64,000 bases of DNA, from the NCBI RefSeq assembly GCF_001027285.1, contig NZ_CP011509.1:8208501-8272500 (forward strand). Reading direction: 5' to 3'. The notes beneath the pieces were generated by a model that ran no database searches, was not told the DNA's origin, and saw only the letters and a list, made by a program, of their open reading frames with translations. Both the position numbers and the translations under genes were made by a program. Origin of the DNA: Archangium gephyra (GTDB lineage: Bacteria; Myxococcota; Myxococcia; Myxococcales; Myxococcaceae). Below are positions 54,738-64,000 of the stretch, piece by piece. How positions within the stretch are numbered: position 1 is the stretch's first letter; every line of letters starts with the position of its first letter.

Positions 54738-56291
54738 CTGAGCACTGCCTCCTCCCGCCGGCTGCTGTCCTCCGTCCTGTCCCTGTCCCTTCTCGGCGCG
54801 CCAGCCCTCGCGGCCGAGCCGTCGTCCAAGCCCGCGGCGAAGGCCTCGGACGCCTCGCGGGCCGAAGCGGCGCGGCTGGTCGGCGCGTTCCTCGGGGACA
54901 CGCCGCTGCTGAGCGATCTGCAGTCCCTCGTGGACGAGGTGGGCGGAAGGGCCACGGGCTCGCCGGCGAACCTGCGCTCCGTGGAGTGGGCGCTCGCGCG
55001 CTTCCGTGAGGCGGGCGTCGACGCGCGCAAGGAGCCCTTCCAGATGCCGGGCCTGTGGCTGGAGCGCTCGGCGTCCTCCACCGTGCGCGGCAAGGGACTG
55101 GAGTTCTCACCCCGCATCGCGGCCATGCCCTTCTCCACCGCCACGCCCAAGGGCGGACTGACGGCCCCACTGCTCGACGCGGGCAGGGGCACGGAGAAGG
55201 ACTTCAAGGCGCTCGGAGAGAAGGCGAAGGGCGCGTTCCTGCTCGTGGACACGACGGAGCTGAAGAACGTGGACGACCTGTTCCGCGAGTACGCCGAGGC
55301 CGCGGAGATCGAGCAGCGGGCGTTCGCGGCCGGCGTCGCGGGCGTGGTGTACGTGGGCTCGCGGCCCAACAACCTGCTCTACCGGCACAACGTGTCGGTG
55401 GGCATGGGCAACACGCGGCCCATGCTGGTGATGGAGCGGGACGGAGCCCTGCGCGCCCAGCGCCTGCTGCGCACGGGCAAGGCGCTGACGCTCACGGCCG
55501 AGCTGGAGCTCCAGACCGGTCCGGCCTACGAGAGCTACAACGTCATCGGGGAGATCCGCGGGAGCACGCGCCCGGACGAGGTGGTGGTGCTCGGCGCGCA
55601 CCTGGACTCGTGGGACCTGGGCACGGGGGCGCTGGACAACGGGGCCAACGTGGCGGCGCTCATCGACGTGGCGCGGCAGATGAAGCGGCTGGGCATCAAG
55701 CCCGCGCGCACCCTCCGCTTCGCGCTGTGGAACGGCGAGGAGCAGGGCATGTACGGCTCGGAGGGCTACGTGAAGGCGCACGAGGCCGAGCTGGACAAGC
55801 ATGTGATGGCGTCCTCGTTCGACATCGGCTGCGGGCGCATCAACGGCTTCTTCACGGGAGGCCGCCCCGAGCTGCCGGCCCTGGTGGACCAGGCGCTCGA
55901 GCCGGTGAAGGGACTGGGCCCGTTCACGCAGGTGGACGCGCCCATCGTGGGCACGGACAACTTCGACTTCATGATGCAGGGCGTGCCCAACCTGGTGGCC
56001 AACCAGGAGCCGGCGCTCTACGGACCGAACTACCACGCGCGCTCGGACGAGCTGGACAAGTGCGATCCGCAGCAACTGCGGCTCAACACGGCCATCGCGG
56101 GGGCACTGGCGTACGGCTTCGCGCAGATGGACGCGAAGCTGCCGCGCCACTCGCGCTCCCAGGTGGAGGAGCTGGTCCGCACCACGGACCTGGGCCAGCA
56201 GATGAAGAGCTTCAACAACATGCTGGAGGAGTGGACGTCCGGAAAGCGCGGACGGAAGGGCAACACCTCCGCGGGCCCCGCGAACCGCTGA
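54738..56291 (+). CDS. Secreted M28-family metallopeptidase (probable CTG start)
   Basis: 517 aa if started at CTG 54738. GGAG ends 7 bases before this CTG, and the product begins STASSRRLLSSVLSLSLL then GAPALAAEP, a proper signal peptide. The only in-frame ATGs upstream (54633, 54657) lie in the tRNA or its terminator and give an unlikely N-terminus. A PA-like insert (TTELKNVDDLF region) precedes the M28 catalytic domain: VVVLGAHLDSWDLGTGALDNGAN (first zinc His/Asp), LWNGEEQGMYGSEGY (Glu base), and the late GTDNFDFMMQGVPNLVANQE. Zinc aminopeptidases of this family act in the periplasm or outside the cell. Confidence 0.88.
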   Translation: MSTASSRRLLSSVLSLSLLGAPALAAEPSSKPAAKASDASRAEAARLVGAFLGDTPLLSDLQSLVDEVGGRATGSPANLRSVEWALARFREAGVDARKEPFQMPGLWLERSASSTVRGKGLEFSPRIAAMPFSTATPKGGLTAPLLDAGRGTEKDFKALGEKAKGAFLLVDTTELKNVDDLFREYAEAAEIEQRAFAAGVAGVVYVGSRPNNLLYRHNVSVGMGNTRPMLVMERDGALRAQRLLRTGKALTLTAELELQTGPAYESYNVIGEIRGSTRPDEVVVLGAHLDSWDLGTGALDNGANVAALIDVARQMKRLGIKPARTLRFALWNGEEQGMYGSEGYVKAHEAELDKHVMASSFDIGCGRINGFFTGGRPELPALVDQALEPVKGLGPFTQVDAPIVGTDNFDFMMQGVPNLVANQEPALYGPNYHARSDELDKCDPQQLRLNTAIAGALAYGFAQMDAKLPRHSRSQVEELVRTTDLGQQMKSFNNMLEEWTSGKRGRKGNTSAGPANR

Positions 56292-56355
56292 CGTGTTCCG
56301 TGGCCGTCGGGGCGGTGGCGCCTCGACGGCTTCGGGATTGCACAGAGCGAGGGGC

Positions 56356-56979
56356 ATGCTGAAATCTCCTCACATGGCCCCCAGTCGTCCTCCCGATCCA
56401 CCATCCACCGAGCGGAACGCCCCGTCCGTCGAGGCGGCCTTCCAGGCAGCTCCGCCGGAGATGGTGGCGGAAATCCTGAACGGCGAGTTGCACGTCAGTC
56501 CTCGCCCGTCCCGCCCGCACACCAGCGCAGCCTCGGGCCTGGGTGCCCTCCTCACCATGCCCTTCAGGTACGGCGAAGGAGGCCCGGGTGGATGGGTCAT
56601 CCTCGATGAGCCTGAACTGCACCTCGGCCCCCGGCCAGACAAGCTCGTGCCGGACATCGCCGGATGGAGACGCGAGCGCCTGCCCGGAGCCATCGGAGGA
56701 GACGACGCCCCGGCACACTACGATCTCGCCCCGGACTGGGTGTGTGAAGTGCTCTCCAAGAGCACGCGGCGCCTCGACAAGATCCAGAAGATGCGCATCT
56801 ACGCCCGCGAAGGCGTGCGCAACGTGTGGCACGTGGACCCGGTCGCCCAGACGCTCGAGATCTTCCGGCTCGAAGGCAACCACTGGCTGCTCGTCGATTC
56901 CGTCGCTGGAGACGAGCGCGTCCGCGCAGAACCCTTCGAATCCTTCGAGCTCAAGCTGGCGCTCGTCTGGGCCGAGTAG
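56356..56979 (+). CDS. Uma2-family (DUF820) protein, copy A
   Basis: 207 aa from ATG 56356; ATG 56374 is an alternative. The PD-(D/E)xK-like Uma2 core is present: VAEILNGELHVSPRPS, LVPDIAGWRRERLP with the conserved Asp, then DWVCEVLSKSTRRLDKIQKM with Glu and a downstream Lys, and YAREGVRNVWHVDP. The family is abundant in myxobacteria and cyanobacteria and of unproven role. Copy B follows 78 bases later. The start carries only a weak GAGGGG ribosome site. Confidence 0.85.
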   Translation: MLKSPHMAPSRPPDPPSTERNAPSVEAAFQAAPPEMVAEILNGELHVSPRPSRPHTSAASGLGALLTMPFRYGEGGPGGWVILDEPELHLGPRPDKLVPDIAGWRRERLPGAIGGDDAPAHYDLAPDWVCEVLSKSTRRLDKIQKMRIYAREGVRNVWHVDPVAQTLEIFRLEGNHWLLVDSVAGDERVRAEPFESFELKLALVWAE

Positions 56980-57057
56980 GACCGTCAGCAAGCCCCTCGA
57001 TCCGCTGATGCGCTCCGCTGCTCCCCTGCGGCTCCGAGATTGCACAGGCCGAGGGGC

Positions 57058-57681
57058 ATGCTGAAATCTCCTCAAATGGCCCCCAGTCGTCCTCCCGATC
57101 CCCCATCCACCGAGCGGAACGCCCCGTCCGTCGAGACGGCCTTCCAGGCAGTGCCCCCGGAGATGGTGGCGGAGATTCTCAACGGCGAGCTGCACGTCAG
57201 CCCTCGCCCGGCCCGCCCCCATGCCAACGCGACAACAAGGCTGAGCGCCCTCCTCTCGATGCCCTTCTTGTTCGGCACAGGGGGCCCGGGCGGGTGGGTC
57301 ATCCTCTTCGAGCCTGAAGTCCACCTCGGCCCCCGGCCAGACAAGCTCGTGCCAGACATCGCTGGATGGAGGCGCGAGCGCTTGCCTGGAGCCATCGGAG
57401 GAGACGACGCCCCGGCGCACTACGAGCTCGCTCCGGACTGGGTGTGCGAAGTGCTCTCCAAGAGCACGCGGCGCATCGACAAGATCCAGAAGATGCGCAT
57501 CTACGCACGGGAAGGCGTGCGCCACGTGTGGCACGTAGACCCGGTGGCCCAGACGCTCGAGATCTTCCGGCTCGAGGGGCGCCACTGGCTGCTCGTCGAT
57601 TCCGTCGCCGGAGACGAGCGGGTCCGCGCCGAGCCCTTCGAGGCCTTCGAGCTCGATCTGGCGCTCATCTGGGCCGAGTAG
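57058..57681 (+). CDS. Uma2-family (DUF820) protein, copy B
   Basis: 207 aa from ATG 57058; ATG 57076 is an alternative. It is a near-copy of the preceding gene. The catalytic-type residues are kept (LVPDIAGWRRERL, DWVCEVLSKSTRRIDKIQKM, HVWHVDPVAQTLEIF). It differs from copy A in the region following VSPRP (ARPHANATTRLSALLSMPFL versus SRPHTSAASGLGALLTMPFR). The 176 bases after its stop hold no recognised gene. Confidence 0.85.
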   Translation: MLKSPQMAPSRPPDPPSTERNAPSVETAFQAVPPEMVAEILNGELHVSPRPARPHANATTRLSALLSMPFLFGTGGPGGWVILFEPEVHLGPRPDKLVPDIAGWRRERLPGAIGGDDAPAHYELAPDWVCEVLSKSTRRIDKIQKMRIYAREGVRHVWHVDPVAQTLEIFRLEGRHWLLVDSVAGDERVRAEPFEAFELDLALIWAE

Positions 57682-57857
57682 GAATGGGGTTTGGTTTCGT
57701 CTGCTCGCCAGGGTGCCCGAGTGTACGGGGCATCTGGGTTACGGCCGCTCTTACCGTCGACGGCTGACGGCAGTGGGCACGCGGCGGGACTCTACGGGAG
57801 AGGCCACGCTGCTTCGCGCACTCGGTCGCCCGAGGATGGCTACCTCAGGACCGTTAT

Positions 57858-58820
57858 CTATACTTTTCGCGGCGGGCGCGGGCCCGCGGGGCCCCGTGCC
57901 CCTTCCGGGGCCTCCCTCTTCTTCCGTGGCGCCGCCTCGCGGGCCACATCCACGAAGGCCCGCAGCGCGGGCGAGACCTGCGCGCGGCTGGGGAAGTAGA
58001 GGAACAGGCCCGGCACCCACGCCGCGTAGGGCTCCAGCACCACGCGCAGGGTGCCTCGCCGCAGTTCCTCCGTCACCATGGGCTCGAACGCGTAGGCGAG
58101 CCCCACCCCGGCCTCCGCCATCCGCAGCAGCAGCTGGGTGTCCGAGGTGATGACGGGCCCCCGCACCGGCACGCGCCAGTTCCGCGGCCCGCGCTCCAGC
58201 TCCCACTGGTAGATGCCTGACGTCGTGGGGGAACGGATGCAGATGCAGTCATGAGACAGCAGGTCGTCCGGCGTCTCCGGCGTGCCCCTCCGCTCCAGGT
58301 ACGAGGGCGCGGCCACCACCACGAACCGGCACGCGTCCGACAGCCGGACCTGCACCATGTCCCGCTCGATGGACTCCGTCAGCCGGATCCCCGCGTCCAG
58401 CCCCTCGGCCACGATGTCCACGAAGTGGTCCTCCACCCGGACGTCCACCTCCACCTTCGGGTAGCGCGCGAGGAACCGCGGCAGCAGCGGCACGATGAGG
58501 GTGGACACCGCGATGGTGGGCACCGTCAGCCGCACCCGGCCCGTCACCTCCCCCGGCTGCACCGCGGCCGTCCGCATCGCCTCCAGCGCCTGGTCCACCG
58601 CCGGCCCGGCGTTCTCCAGCAGGCGCCGCCCCGCCTCCGTCAACGCCACGCTCCGGGAGGTCCGCGTGAGCAGGGGGACGCCTAGCCGTTCCTCGAGCTG
58701 GCGGACGGACTGGCTCAGCGCGGACGGAGAGACGCCGAGCTCGGCGGCGGCGGCCGTGAAGCCGCGCTTCCGGGCCACGGCGAGGAACGCATTCAGGGCA
58801 TTGAGCGGGGTAAAGGCCAT
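57858..58820 (-). CDS. LysR-family transcriptional regulator
   Basis: 320 aa. The N-terminal winged HTH is standard (NALNAFLAVARKRGFTAAAA, ELGVSPSALSQSVRQLEERL, GVPLLTRTSRSVALTEAG). The periplasmic-binding-like effector domain follows. It is transcribed divergently from the alcohol dehydrogenase gene with 116 bases between them, the usual LysR-target layout. Confidence 0.93.
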   Translation of the reverse strand: MAFTPLNALNAFLAVARKRGFTAAAAELGVSPSALSQSVRQLEERLGVPLLTRTSRSVALTEAGRRLLENAGPAVDQALEAMRTAAVQPGEVTGRVRLTVPTIAVSTLIVPLLPRFLARYPKVEVDVRVEDHFVDIVAEGLDAGIRLTESIERDMVQVRLSDACRFVVVAAPSYLERRGTPETPDDLLSHDCICIRSPTTSGIYQWELERGPRNWRVPVRGPVITSDTQLLLRMAEAGVGLAYAFEPMVTEELRRGTLRVVLEPYAAWVPGLFLYFPSRAQVSPALRAFVDVAREAAPRKKREAPEGARGPAGPRPPRKV

Positions 58821-58936
58821 CTTGAAGTATTTCTAAATGGCCCATGTGAATCGCGCTAGTTTCGCCCGCTGTTCCCGAAGCGCATACCTGGAGGGCGCGT
58901 GGCCCCCAGGCCACGAAAACTCCCGAGGACAACCCC

Positions 58937-59989
58937 ATGCCGAAGACTCCTGCCTATGCCGCCCCCGCCGTTGGAAAGCCGCTGGCGCCCTTCTCGTTCG
59001 AGCAGCGCGAGGTGGGCCCCCATGACGTGCTCATCGACATCCTCTACTGCGGGGTCTGCCACTCCGACATCCACCAGGCCCGTGACGAGTGGGGCGGCGC
59101 CATCTTCCCCATGGTGCCGGGCCACGAGATCATCGGCCGCGTCAAGCAGGTGGGCCAGCACGTCACGAAGCTGAAGGTGGGCGACATGGCGGGCGTCGGC
59201 TGCATGGTGGACTCGTGCCGCGACTGCCAGACGTGCCGCCGCGACCTGGAGCAGTTCTGCGAGAAGGGGATGGCCGGCACCTACAACAGCACGTACATGG
59301 ACCGGAAGACGCCGACCTACGGCGGCTACGCGTCCCGCATCGTCGTCACCGAGCACTTCGCGCTGAAGGTGCCCCCAGGGCTCGACCCCGCCGCCGCCGC
59401 GCCGCTGCTGTGCGCCGGCATCACCACGTACTCGCCGCTGCGCCAGTGGAACTGCAAGAAGGGCGATCGCGTGGGCGTGGTGGGCCTGGGCGGGCTGGGC
59501 CACATGGCCGTGAAGCTCGCCGCGTCCATGGGCGCGGAGGTGACGGTGCTCAGCACGTCCCGCGCCAAGGAGGCCGACGCGCGCCGCCTGGGCGCCCAGG
59601 GCTTCGAGGTCACCAAGGACGCGGGCACCTTCAAGAAGCTGTCGGGCCGTTTCGACCTCATCCTCGACACCATCTCCGCCCCGCATGACTACAACCAGTA
59701 CCTGCGCATGCTGCGCCCCCAGGGCACCATGGTGGTGGTCGGCGTGCCGCCGGAGGCAGTGCCCGTGAACGCGTTCTCGCTCATTGGCGGGAACAAGCGC
59801 CTGGCCGGGTCGATGATCGGCGGCATCGCCGAGACGCAGGAGATGCTCGACTACTGCGCGAAGCACAACATCGTGTCGGATATCGAGATCATCCCCATCC
59901 AGAAGATCAACGAGGCCTACGAGCGCATGCTGAAGGGCGACGTGCGCTACCGCTTCGTCATCGACCTCGCGAGCCTCGAGCGCGCGTAG
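58937..59989 (+). CDS. Zinc-dependent NADP alcohol dehydrogenase (YahK/CAD-like)
   Basis: 350 aa. Catalytic zinc ligands are visible in YCGVCHSDIH (C41) and VPGHEIIG (H63). The structural zinc Cys set is GCMVDSCRDCQTCRR...FC. The Rossmann motif is VGLGGLGHMAVKLAASMGAEV. It matches the YahK/cinnamyl-alcohol-dehydrogenase branch that reduces aldehydes with NADPH. The divergent LysR gene is the likely regulator. Confidence 0.93.
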   Translation: MPKTPAYAAPAVGKPLAPFSFEQREVGPHDVLIDILYCGVCHSDIHQARDEWGGAIFPMVPGHEIIGRVKQVGQHVTKLKVGDMAGVGCMVDSCRDCQTCRRDLEQFCEKGMAGTYNSTYMDRKTPTYGGYASRIVVTEHFALKVPPGLDPAAAAPLLCAGITTYSPLRQWNCKKGDRVGVVGLGGLGHMAVKLAASMGAEVTVLSTSRAKEADARRLGAQGFEVTKDAGTFKKLSGRFDLILDTISAPHDYNQYLRMLRPQGTMVVVGVPPEAVPVNAFSLIGGNKRLAGSMIGGIAETQEMLDYCAKHNIVSDIEIIPIQKINEAYERMLKGDVRYRFVIDLASLERA

Positions 59990-60066
59990 CACCAGCGCGT
60001 CCGCTCAGCGCCTCGAGGGCGTCGTACAGGGCCACGCGGGCCGAGGCGATGGCCGGCCCGCGTGAC

Positions 60067-60618
60067 TCAACAGGCGCAGCCGGGGCCCTTGCGGCAGACC
60101 TTGCTGCACGAGATACACGAGTCTCCGCAGGGACAGCCTTTCGTGCACACCCTGCAGCAGCTGCGCGCGGGCTCGACGCTGCTGGGAGACTCTGACGAAG
60201 AGGTGTCCTCCGAGTCTTCCCAGCCCGCGCTCGGGGACGTGTCCGGCTGCGTGGAGGCGGGCGCTACCTTGTGCTCCGACGGCGACTGCATCGGCTGACG
60301 CTGGAGCTGCCCAGCGGCCTCCTCCGGCGAGGACCGGGTGAGCAGATTCGCGCAGCGCTGAAGGTCCTCGGCGCTCGGAGTCTTGTCCTTTCCCGGCTGC
60401 TTGTGCCGCAGGCGCAACGCATCGGCCGCGCACGAGCAGAAGCTCAGGCGCTGCGCCTCACCGCTGCTGGCGTCGGACTTCTTGACCTTCTCGGAGCAGG
60501 TCAGGACGAAGGTCAAGACCGCCTCGCTGGACAACTCTTGCGGCTCGAAGCGGTTCGGAGTGTCAGCGAAGGCGGTGAGCGACAGGCACAGCACGGCAAT
60601 CAGCACGTGACGGGACAT
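60067..60618 (-). CDS. Secreted Cys-rich protein
   Basis: 183 aa with a signal peptide (LIAVLCLSLTAFA). Residues 20-90 are a helical domain with a few Cys (LTCSEKVKKSD, LSFCSCAADALRLRH, QRCANLLTRS). A Ser/Pro/Glu-rich linker follows. The last 35 residues are a Cys knot-like cluster (CCRVCTKGCPCGD, SCISCSKVC, GPGCAC). This CR.C.KG..CGDSCI..S..C tail occurs on unrelated small secreted proteins in several proteobacteria; its role is unknown. It starts 14 bases after the Imm33-like gene. Confidence 0.75.
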   Translation of the reverse strand: MSRHVLIAVLCLSLTAFADTPNRFEPQELSSEAVLTFVLTCSEKVKKSDASSGEAQRLSFCSCAADALRLRHKQPGKDKTPSAEDLQRCANLLTRSSPEEAAGQLQRQPMQSPSEHKVAPASTQPDTSPSAGWEDSEDTSSSESPSSVEPARSCCRVCTKGCPCGDSCISCSKVCRKGPGCAC

Positions 60619-60632
60619 GGATCCTCCGCGAG

Positions 60633-60983
60633 CTACGTATCAAGAAGGCTTGGATCCTCCCACACGTCTTCGTAGCCATCCGCGACCAGAAATCGCCAGC
60701 CTGGAGGAAGCCCCAGGAACTTCAATGCAAGCGGACACCACTCGGCCAGATGGGCCACATGCACGGGCTGGAAGAAATCAGGTTCCGCGGATGGCTCGCC
60801 ACCTGCCCAGATGTACCAGCCCGTGGTGTCTCCCTGGATGCTGTGTCTCAGCCCATTGATGGGCATGAGCCCACTCCTCACGTTGAGTGAGATCCCGACC
60901 TTCATGTCCGAGGGAGACTCAACGAATCGCGCTCCATGCTTTGCACAGAGCAAGAGTTGTGAAGCGCGAATATCGCCACACAT
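60633..60983 (-). CDS. Imm33-like (DUF2185) protein
   Basis: 116 aa from ATG 60983; the upstream part of the frame is the purL shadow. The ending FLGLPPGWRFLVADGYEDVWEDPSLL, quoted in fragments (LPPGWRFLV, GYEDVWEDPSLL), resembles the Imm33/DUF2185 group of small immunity-type proteins found beside polymorphic toxins. No signal peptide. No toxin gene is seen within the window, so it may be an orphan immunity gene. The adjacent Cys-rich gene is in the same orientation. Confidence 0.6.
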   Translation of the reverse strand: MCGDIRASQLLLCAKHGARFVESPSDMKVGISLNVRSGLMPINGLRHSIQGDTTGWYIWAGGEPSAEPDFFQPVHVAHLAEWCPLALKFLGLPPGWRFLVADGYEDVWEDPSLLDT

Positions 60984-60991
60984 GAGCCTTC

Positions 60992-63900
60992 TCACCCCAG
61001 CGCCGCGCGGGCGTTGCGGAACATGCGCATCCAGGGGCCGTCCTCGCCCCACTCCGGCGGGCACCACGAGTACTGCACGCTCCGGCTCACCCGCTCCGGG
61101 TGCGGCATCATGATGGTGACCCGCCCGTCCCTCGACGTCAGGCCCGCGATTCCGTGCGGCGAGCCGTTCGGGTTCGCCGGGTACGTCTCCGTCACCCGCC
61201 CCTGGTTGTCCACGAAGCGCACCGGCACCATCCCCAGCCCGTTCACCCTCGCCGCCTCCTCGGCGCTCGCGAACTCCGCCCGCCCCTCGCCGTGCGACGA
61301 CGCGATGGGGATGCGGCTCCCCGCCATGCCCTTGAAGAACAGCGACGGGCTCTCCGCCACCTCCACCTGCACCAGCCGCGCCTCGAACTGCTCCGACACG
61401 TTGCGCACGAAGTGCGGGAAGTGCTCGGCGCCCGGAATCAGCTCGCGCAGCTGCGACATCATCTGGCAGCCGTTGCAGATACCCAAGGCGAACGTGCCCG
61501 CGCGCGCGAAGAACGCCGCGAACTCATCCCGGGCCCGTGCGTTGAACAGGATGGAGCGCGCCCAGCCGCCACCCGCTCCCAGCACGTCGCCGTACGAGAA
61601 GCCTCCGCACGCCGCCACACCCGTGAAGTCCTTCAGCGACACCCTCCCGGTGAGGATGTCGCTCATGTGCACGTCCACCGCGCTGAAGCCCGCGCGCATG
61701 AACGCCCGCGCCATCTCGAACTGGCTGTTCACCCCCTGCTCCCGCAGGATGATCACCCGGGGCTTCGCGCCCTTCGTGAGGTACGGCGCCGCCACGTCCT
61801 CCTTCGGATCGAACGTGAGCCGGGCCGACAGGCCAGGGTCGCTCGGGTCGCACTTCGCGGCGTACTCCTCCTCCGCGCAGCGCGGGTTGTCGCGCAGCTT
61901 CTGCATCTCGTAGCTCACGCGCGACCACACCTTGCGCAACCCCACCGTGTCCTCCTCCAGGAGGACCTTCGCGCCCTGCCGCACCCGCACCGTCAACGCC
62001 GCGCTCGGCCGGCCCAGCTCGTGGCAGTGCGCGCCCAGCCCATTCCGCGTCAGCACCTCGCGCACGCGCTGGAGGTCCGCGGCCTTCACCTGCAGCACCG
62101 CGCCCAGCTCCTCGTTGAAGAGCGCCGCCACCGCATCCGGGCCCAGAGCGGCCACGTCCACCTCGAAGCCGCAGTGCCCCGCGAAGGCCATCTCCACCAG
62201 CGTGGTCAGCAGGCCACCGTCGGAGCGGTCATGGTAGGCCTGCACCAGGCCCGCCTCGTTGAGCAGCTGCATCGCGGTGAAGAAGCCCTTGAGCGTCTCG
62301 GGGCTCTCCACGTCCGGGCAGCGCGGGCCCACCTGCGAGTACGCCTGCGCCAGCACCGAGCCACCCAGCCGCTGCTTTCCGCCCGCCAGGTCCACGAACA
62401 CCAGCCGCGAGTCCGCGCCCGGCTCGCGCAGCTGCGGCGTGAGCGACTTGCGCACGTCCAGCACCGGCGCGAAGGCCGACACGATGAGCGACAACGGCGC
62501 CGTCACCGCCTTGCGAGCCCCCTTCTCCTCCCACACCGTGCGCATGGACATGGAGTCCTTGCCCACCGGAATGGTGAGGCCCAGCGCCGGGCACAGCTCC
62601 ATGCCCACCGTCTTCACCGCGGCGTAGAGGTTGGCGTCCTCTCCCGGGCTGCCGGCCGCCGCCATCCAGTTGGCCGACAGCTTCACGTCGCTCAGCCTGC
62701 CAATCCGCGCCGAGGCGATGTTCGTCACGGCCTCGGCCACCGCCATGCGCGCCGAGGCGGCCGAGTCGATGAGCGCCACCGGCGTGCGCTCGCCCATGGA
62801 CATGGCCTCGCCCGTGTAGCCCGCGTGCGCCGACAACGTCACCGCGCAGTCCGCCACCGGCACCTGCCACGGCCCCACCATCTGGTCCCGCGCCGTCAGG
62901 CCCGACACCGTCCGGTCGCCAATCGTGATGAGGAAGCCCTTGTCCGCCACCGTCGGGTGCCCGAGCACCCGCCCCAGCATCTCCTTCACCGGTGCGTCCA
63001 GCTTCAGCTCGGCGTGCGTCAACGGCCGCGACTTCACGTCCCGGTGCATGCGCGGCGGCTTGCCGAACAGCACGTCCATCGGAATGTCGATGGGCGCGTT
63101 GCCGAACTGCCGGTCCGTCAGCTTCAGCTCCTGCGCCTCCGTGGCATCACCCAGCACCGCGAAGGGCGCCCGCTCGCGCTCGCACAGCGCCGCGAAGCGC
63201 TGCAGGTCCTCCGGCGCGATGGCCAGCACGTAGCGCTCCTGCGCCTCGTTGCACCAGATCTCCACCGGTGCCATGCCGGGCTCGGCGTTGGGCACCTCGC
63301 GCAGCTCGAAGCGTCCACCCAGGTTGTTGTCGTGGATGAGCTCCGGCACAGCGTTGGACAGGCCGCCCGCGCCCACGTCGTGGATCGAGCGGATGGGGTT
63401 GGCCTCGCCCTGCGCCCAGCAGCGGTCGATGACCTCCTGGCAGCGCCGCTCCATCTCCGGGTTGTCGCGCTGCACCGAGGCGAAATCCAGGTCCGCCGCG
63501 CTCGTGCCCTGCGTCATCGAGGACGCCGCGCCACCGCCCAGGCCGATCAGCATCGCCGGGCCACCCAGCACAACGATCTTGTCCCCCGGCTTCAGCGTGC
63601 CCTTCTGCACGTGCCCATCCCGGATGTTGCCCAGGCCACCGGCGATCATGATGGGCTTGTGGTAACCGCGCACCTCGACACCCTCGGGCGTGGACACCTG
63701 CTGCTCGAAGCTGCGGAAGTAGCCGCACAGGTTGGGCCGGCCGAACTCGTTGTTGAAGGCGGCGCCACCCAGCGGGCCCTCGATCATGATGTCGAGCGCG
63801 GAGACGATCCGCTCCGGCTTGCCGTAGGGCTGCTCCCAGGGCTGCTCGAAGCCGGGAATGCGCAGGTTGGACACGGAGAACCCGCTCAGGCCCGCCTTGG

Positions 63901-64000
63901 GCTTGGCGCCCCGGCCCGTGGCGCCCTCGTCGCGAATCTCTCCGCCCGCGCCCGTCGAGGCGCCCGGGTGCGGCGAGATGGCGGTGGGATGGTTGTGCGT
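60992..64000 (-). CDS. purL: Phosphoribosylformylglycinamidine synthase (cut by window edge)
   Basis: At least 1000 aa of the large, single-chain FGAM synthase; the 5' end lies beyond the right edge (the frame is open to 64000). At the right edge [20 protein letters not shown] is followed by [17 protein letters not shown], typical of the synthetase domain. [11 protein letters not shown] and [13 protein letters not shown] follow. The C-terminal glutaminase has [12 protein letters not shown], nucleophile Cys in [11 protein letters not shown], and [10 protein letters not shown]. It makes FGAM from FGAR and glutamine in purine synthesis. Confidence 0.97.
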   Translation of the reverse strand, partial: THNHPTAISPHPGASTGAGGEIRDEGATGRGAKPKAGLSGFSVSNLRIPGFEQPWEQPYGKPERIVSALDIMIEGPLGGAAFNNEFGRPNLCGYFRSFEQQVSTPEGVEVRGYHKPIMIAGGLGNIRDGHVQKGTLKPGDKIVVLGGPAMLIGLGGGAASSMTQGTSAADLDFASVQRDNPEMERRCQEVIDRCWAQGEANPIRSIHDVGAGGLSNAVPELIHDNNLGGRFELREVPNAEPGMAPVEIWCNEAQERYVLAIAPEDLQRFAALCERERAPFAVLGDATEAQELKLTDRQFGNAPIDIPMDVLFGKPPRMHRDVKSRPLTHAELKLDAPVKEMLGRVLGHPTVADKGFLITIGDRTVSGLTARDQMVGPWQVPVADCAVTLSAHAGYTGEAMSMGERTPVALIDSAASARMAVAEAVTNIASARIGRLSDVKLSANWMAAAGSPGEDANLYAAVKTVGMELCPALGLTIPVGKDSMSMRTVWEEKGARKAVTAPLSLIVSAFAPVLDVRKSLTPQLREPGADSRLVFVDLAGGKQRLGGSVLAQAYSQVGPRCPDVESPETLKGFFTAMQLLNEAGLVQAYHDRSDGGLLTTLVEMAFAGHCGFEVDVAALGPDAVAALFNEELGAVLQVKAADLQRVREVLTRNGLGAHCHELGRPSAALTVRVRQGAKVLLEEDTVGLRKVWSRVSYEMQKLRDNPRCAEEEYAAKCDPSDPGLSARLTFDPKEDVAAPYLTKGAKPRVIILREQGVNSQFEMARAFMRAGFSAVDVHMSDILTGRVSLKDFTGVAACGGFSYGDVLGAGGGWARSILFNARARDEFAAFFARAGTFALGICNGCQMMSQLRELIPGAEHFPHFVRNVSEQFEARLVQVEVAESPSLFFKGMAGSRIPIASSHGEGRAEFASAEEAARVNGLGMVPVRFVDNQGRVTETYPANPNGSPHGIAGLTSRDGRVTIMMPHPERVSRSVQYSWCPPEWGEDGPWMRMFRNARAALG

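Larger units (their letters stand above)
56328..57681. repeat. Tandem duplication carrying two Uma2 genes
   Basis: 56328-56979 and 57029-57681 are near-identical direct copies, starting about 28 bases before each ATG (GATTGCACAG, then GAGGGGCATGCTGAAATCTCCTCA). Differences are scattered point changes, several non-synonymous, mostly in residues 50-80. The copies are separated by about 49 unrelated bases. Confidence 0.9.

Noticed and set aside
57682-57857. Gap after the second Uma2 gene examined for a small gene or RNA
   Set aside because: Only short frames without a ribosome site, and no stable hairpin was evident.
59990-60066. Possible terminator between the alcohol dehydrogenase and Cys-rich genes
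   Set aside because: No inverted repeat with a T-run was found in the gap.

Overview
The window is high-GC DNA with strong G/C third-position bias and densely packed genes. A Tgl-like pilotin lipoprotein, a PEGA-tailed Ser/Thr kinase, several FHA proteins and many lipoproteins point to a myxobacterium (Myxococcota, probably suborder Cystobacterineae: an Archangium/Cystobacter/Myxococcus relative). This is inferred from gene content, not from a database search. No insertion sequence, prophage, CRISPR array or rRNA was seen. From 1 to 42 kb practically every gene is on the minus strand; from 42 kb onward the strands are mixed.

Region 1 (1-12 kb, minus): the 5' part of polA runs off the left edge. 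Upstream of it is a compact Tad/Flp-type secretion set: an FHA protein, a CpaA/TadV prepilin peptidase, a CpaC/RcpA secretin, a CpaF ATPase with an N-terminal FHA domain, and a double-FHA membrane protein. No pilin, TadB/TadC or CpaB is present. Two translationally coupled surface lipoproteins follow.

Region 2 (12-23 kb, minus): glyQS, a Ser/Thr kinase, a PfkB sugar kinase, recO, a RodZ-like HTH membrane protein, tgl, two uncharacterised proteins, and a phasin-like protein coupled to a lytic transglycosylase.

Region 3 (23-37.7 kb, minus): the transcription/translation core, read right to left: tRNA-Thr(UGU), tRNA-Tyr, tRNA-Gly(UCC), tRNA-Thr(GGU), tuf, rpmG, tRNA-Trp, secE, nusG, rplK, rplA, rplJ, rplL, rpoB, rpoC. 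The tRNA order is that of E. coli thrU-tyrU-glyT-thrT-tufB. A -35/-10 pair precedes the tRNAs, a hairpin and second promoter candidate separate rplA from rplJ, alternative hairpins lie between rplL and rpoB, and a strong terminator follows rpoC.

Region 4 (37.7-54.5 kb): rlmB, a DsbD-alpha-like periplasmic protein, a RimK-like ATP-grasp ligase, a VWA lipoprotein and a DsrE-like protein (minus); a HEAT-repeat protein, a HAD phosphatase, an uncharacterised protein and hrpB (plus); then GNAT, MFS, two uncharacterised proteins, a 7Fe ferredoxin, aspartate-semialdehyde dehydrogenase, rhodanese and acyl-CoA dehydrogenase. Three REP-like palindromes lie around 42.7 and 47.4 kb.

Region 5 (54.5-64 kb): a stand-alone tRNA-Cys with promoter and terminator, an M28 peptidase probably starting at CTG, a tandem Uma2 duplication, a divergent LysR/alcohol dehydrogenase pair, a Cys-rich secreted protein beside an Imm33-like protein, and purL running off the right edge.
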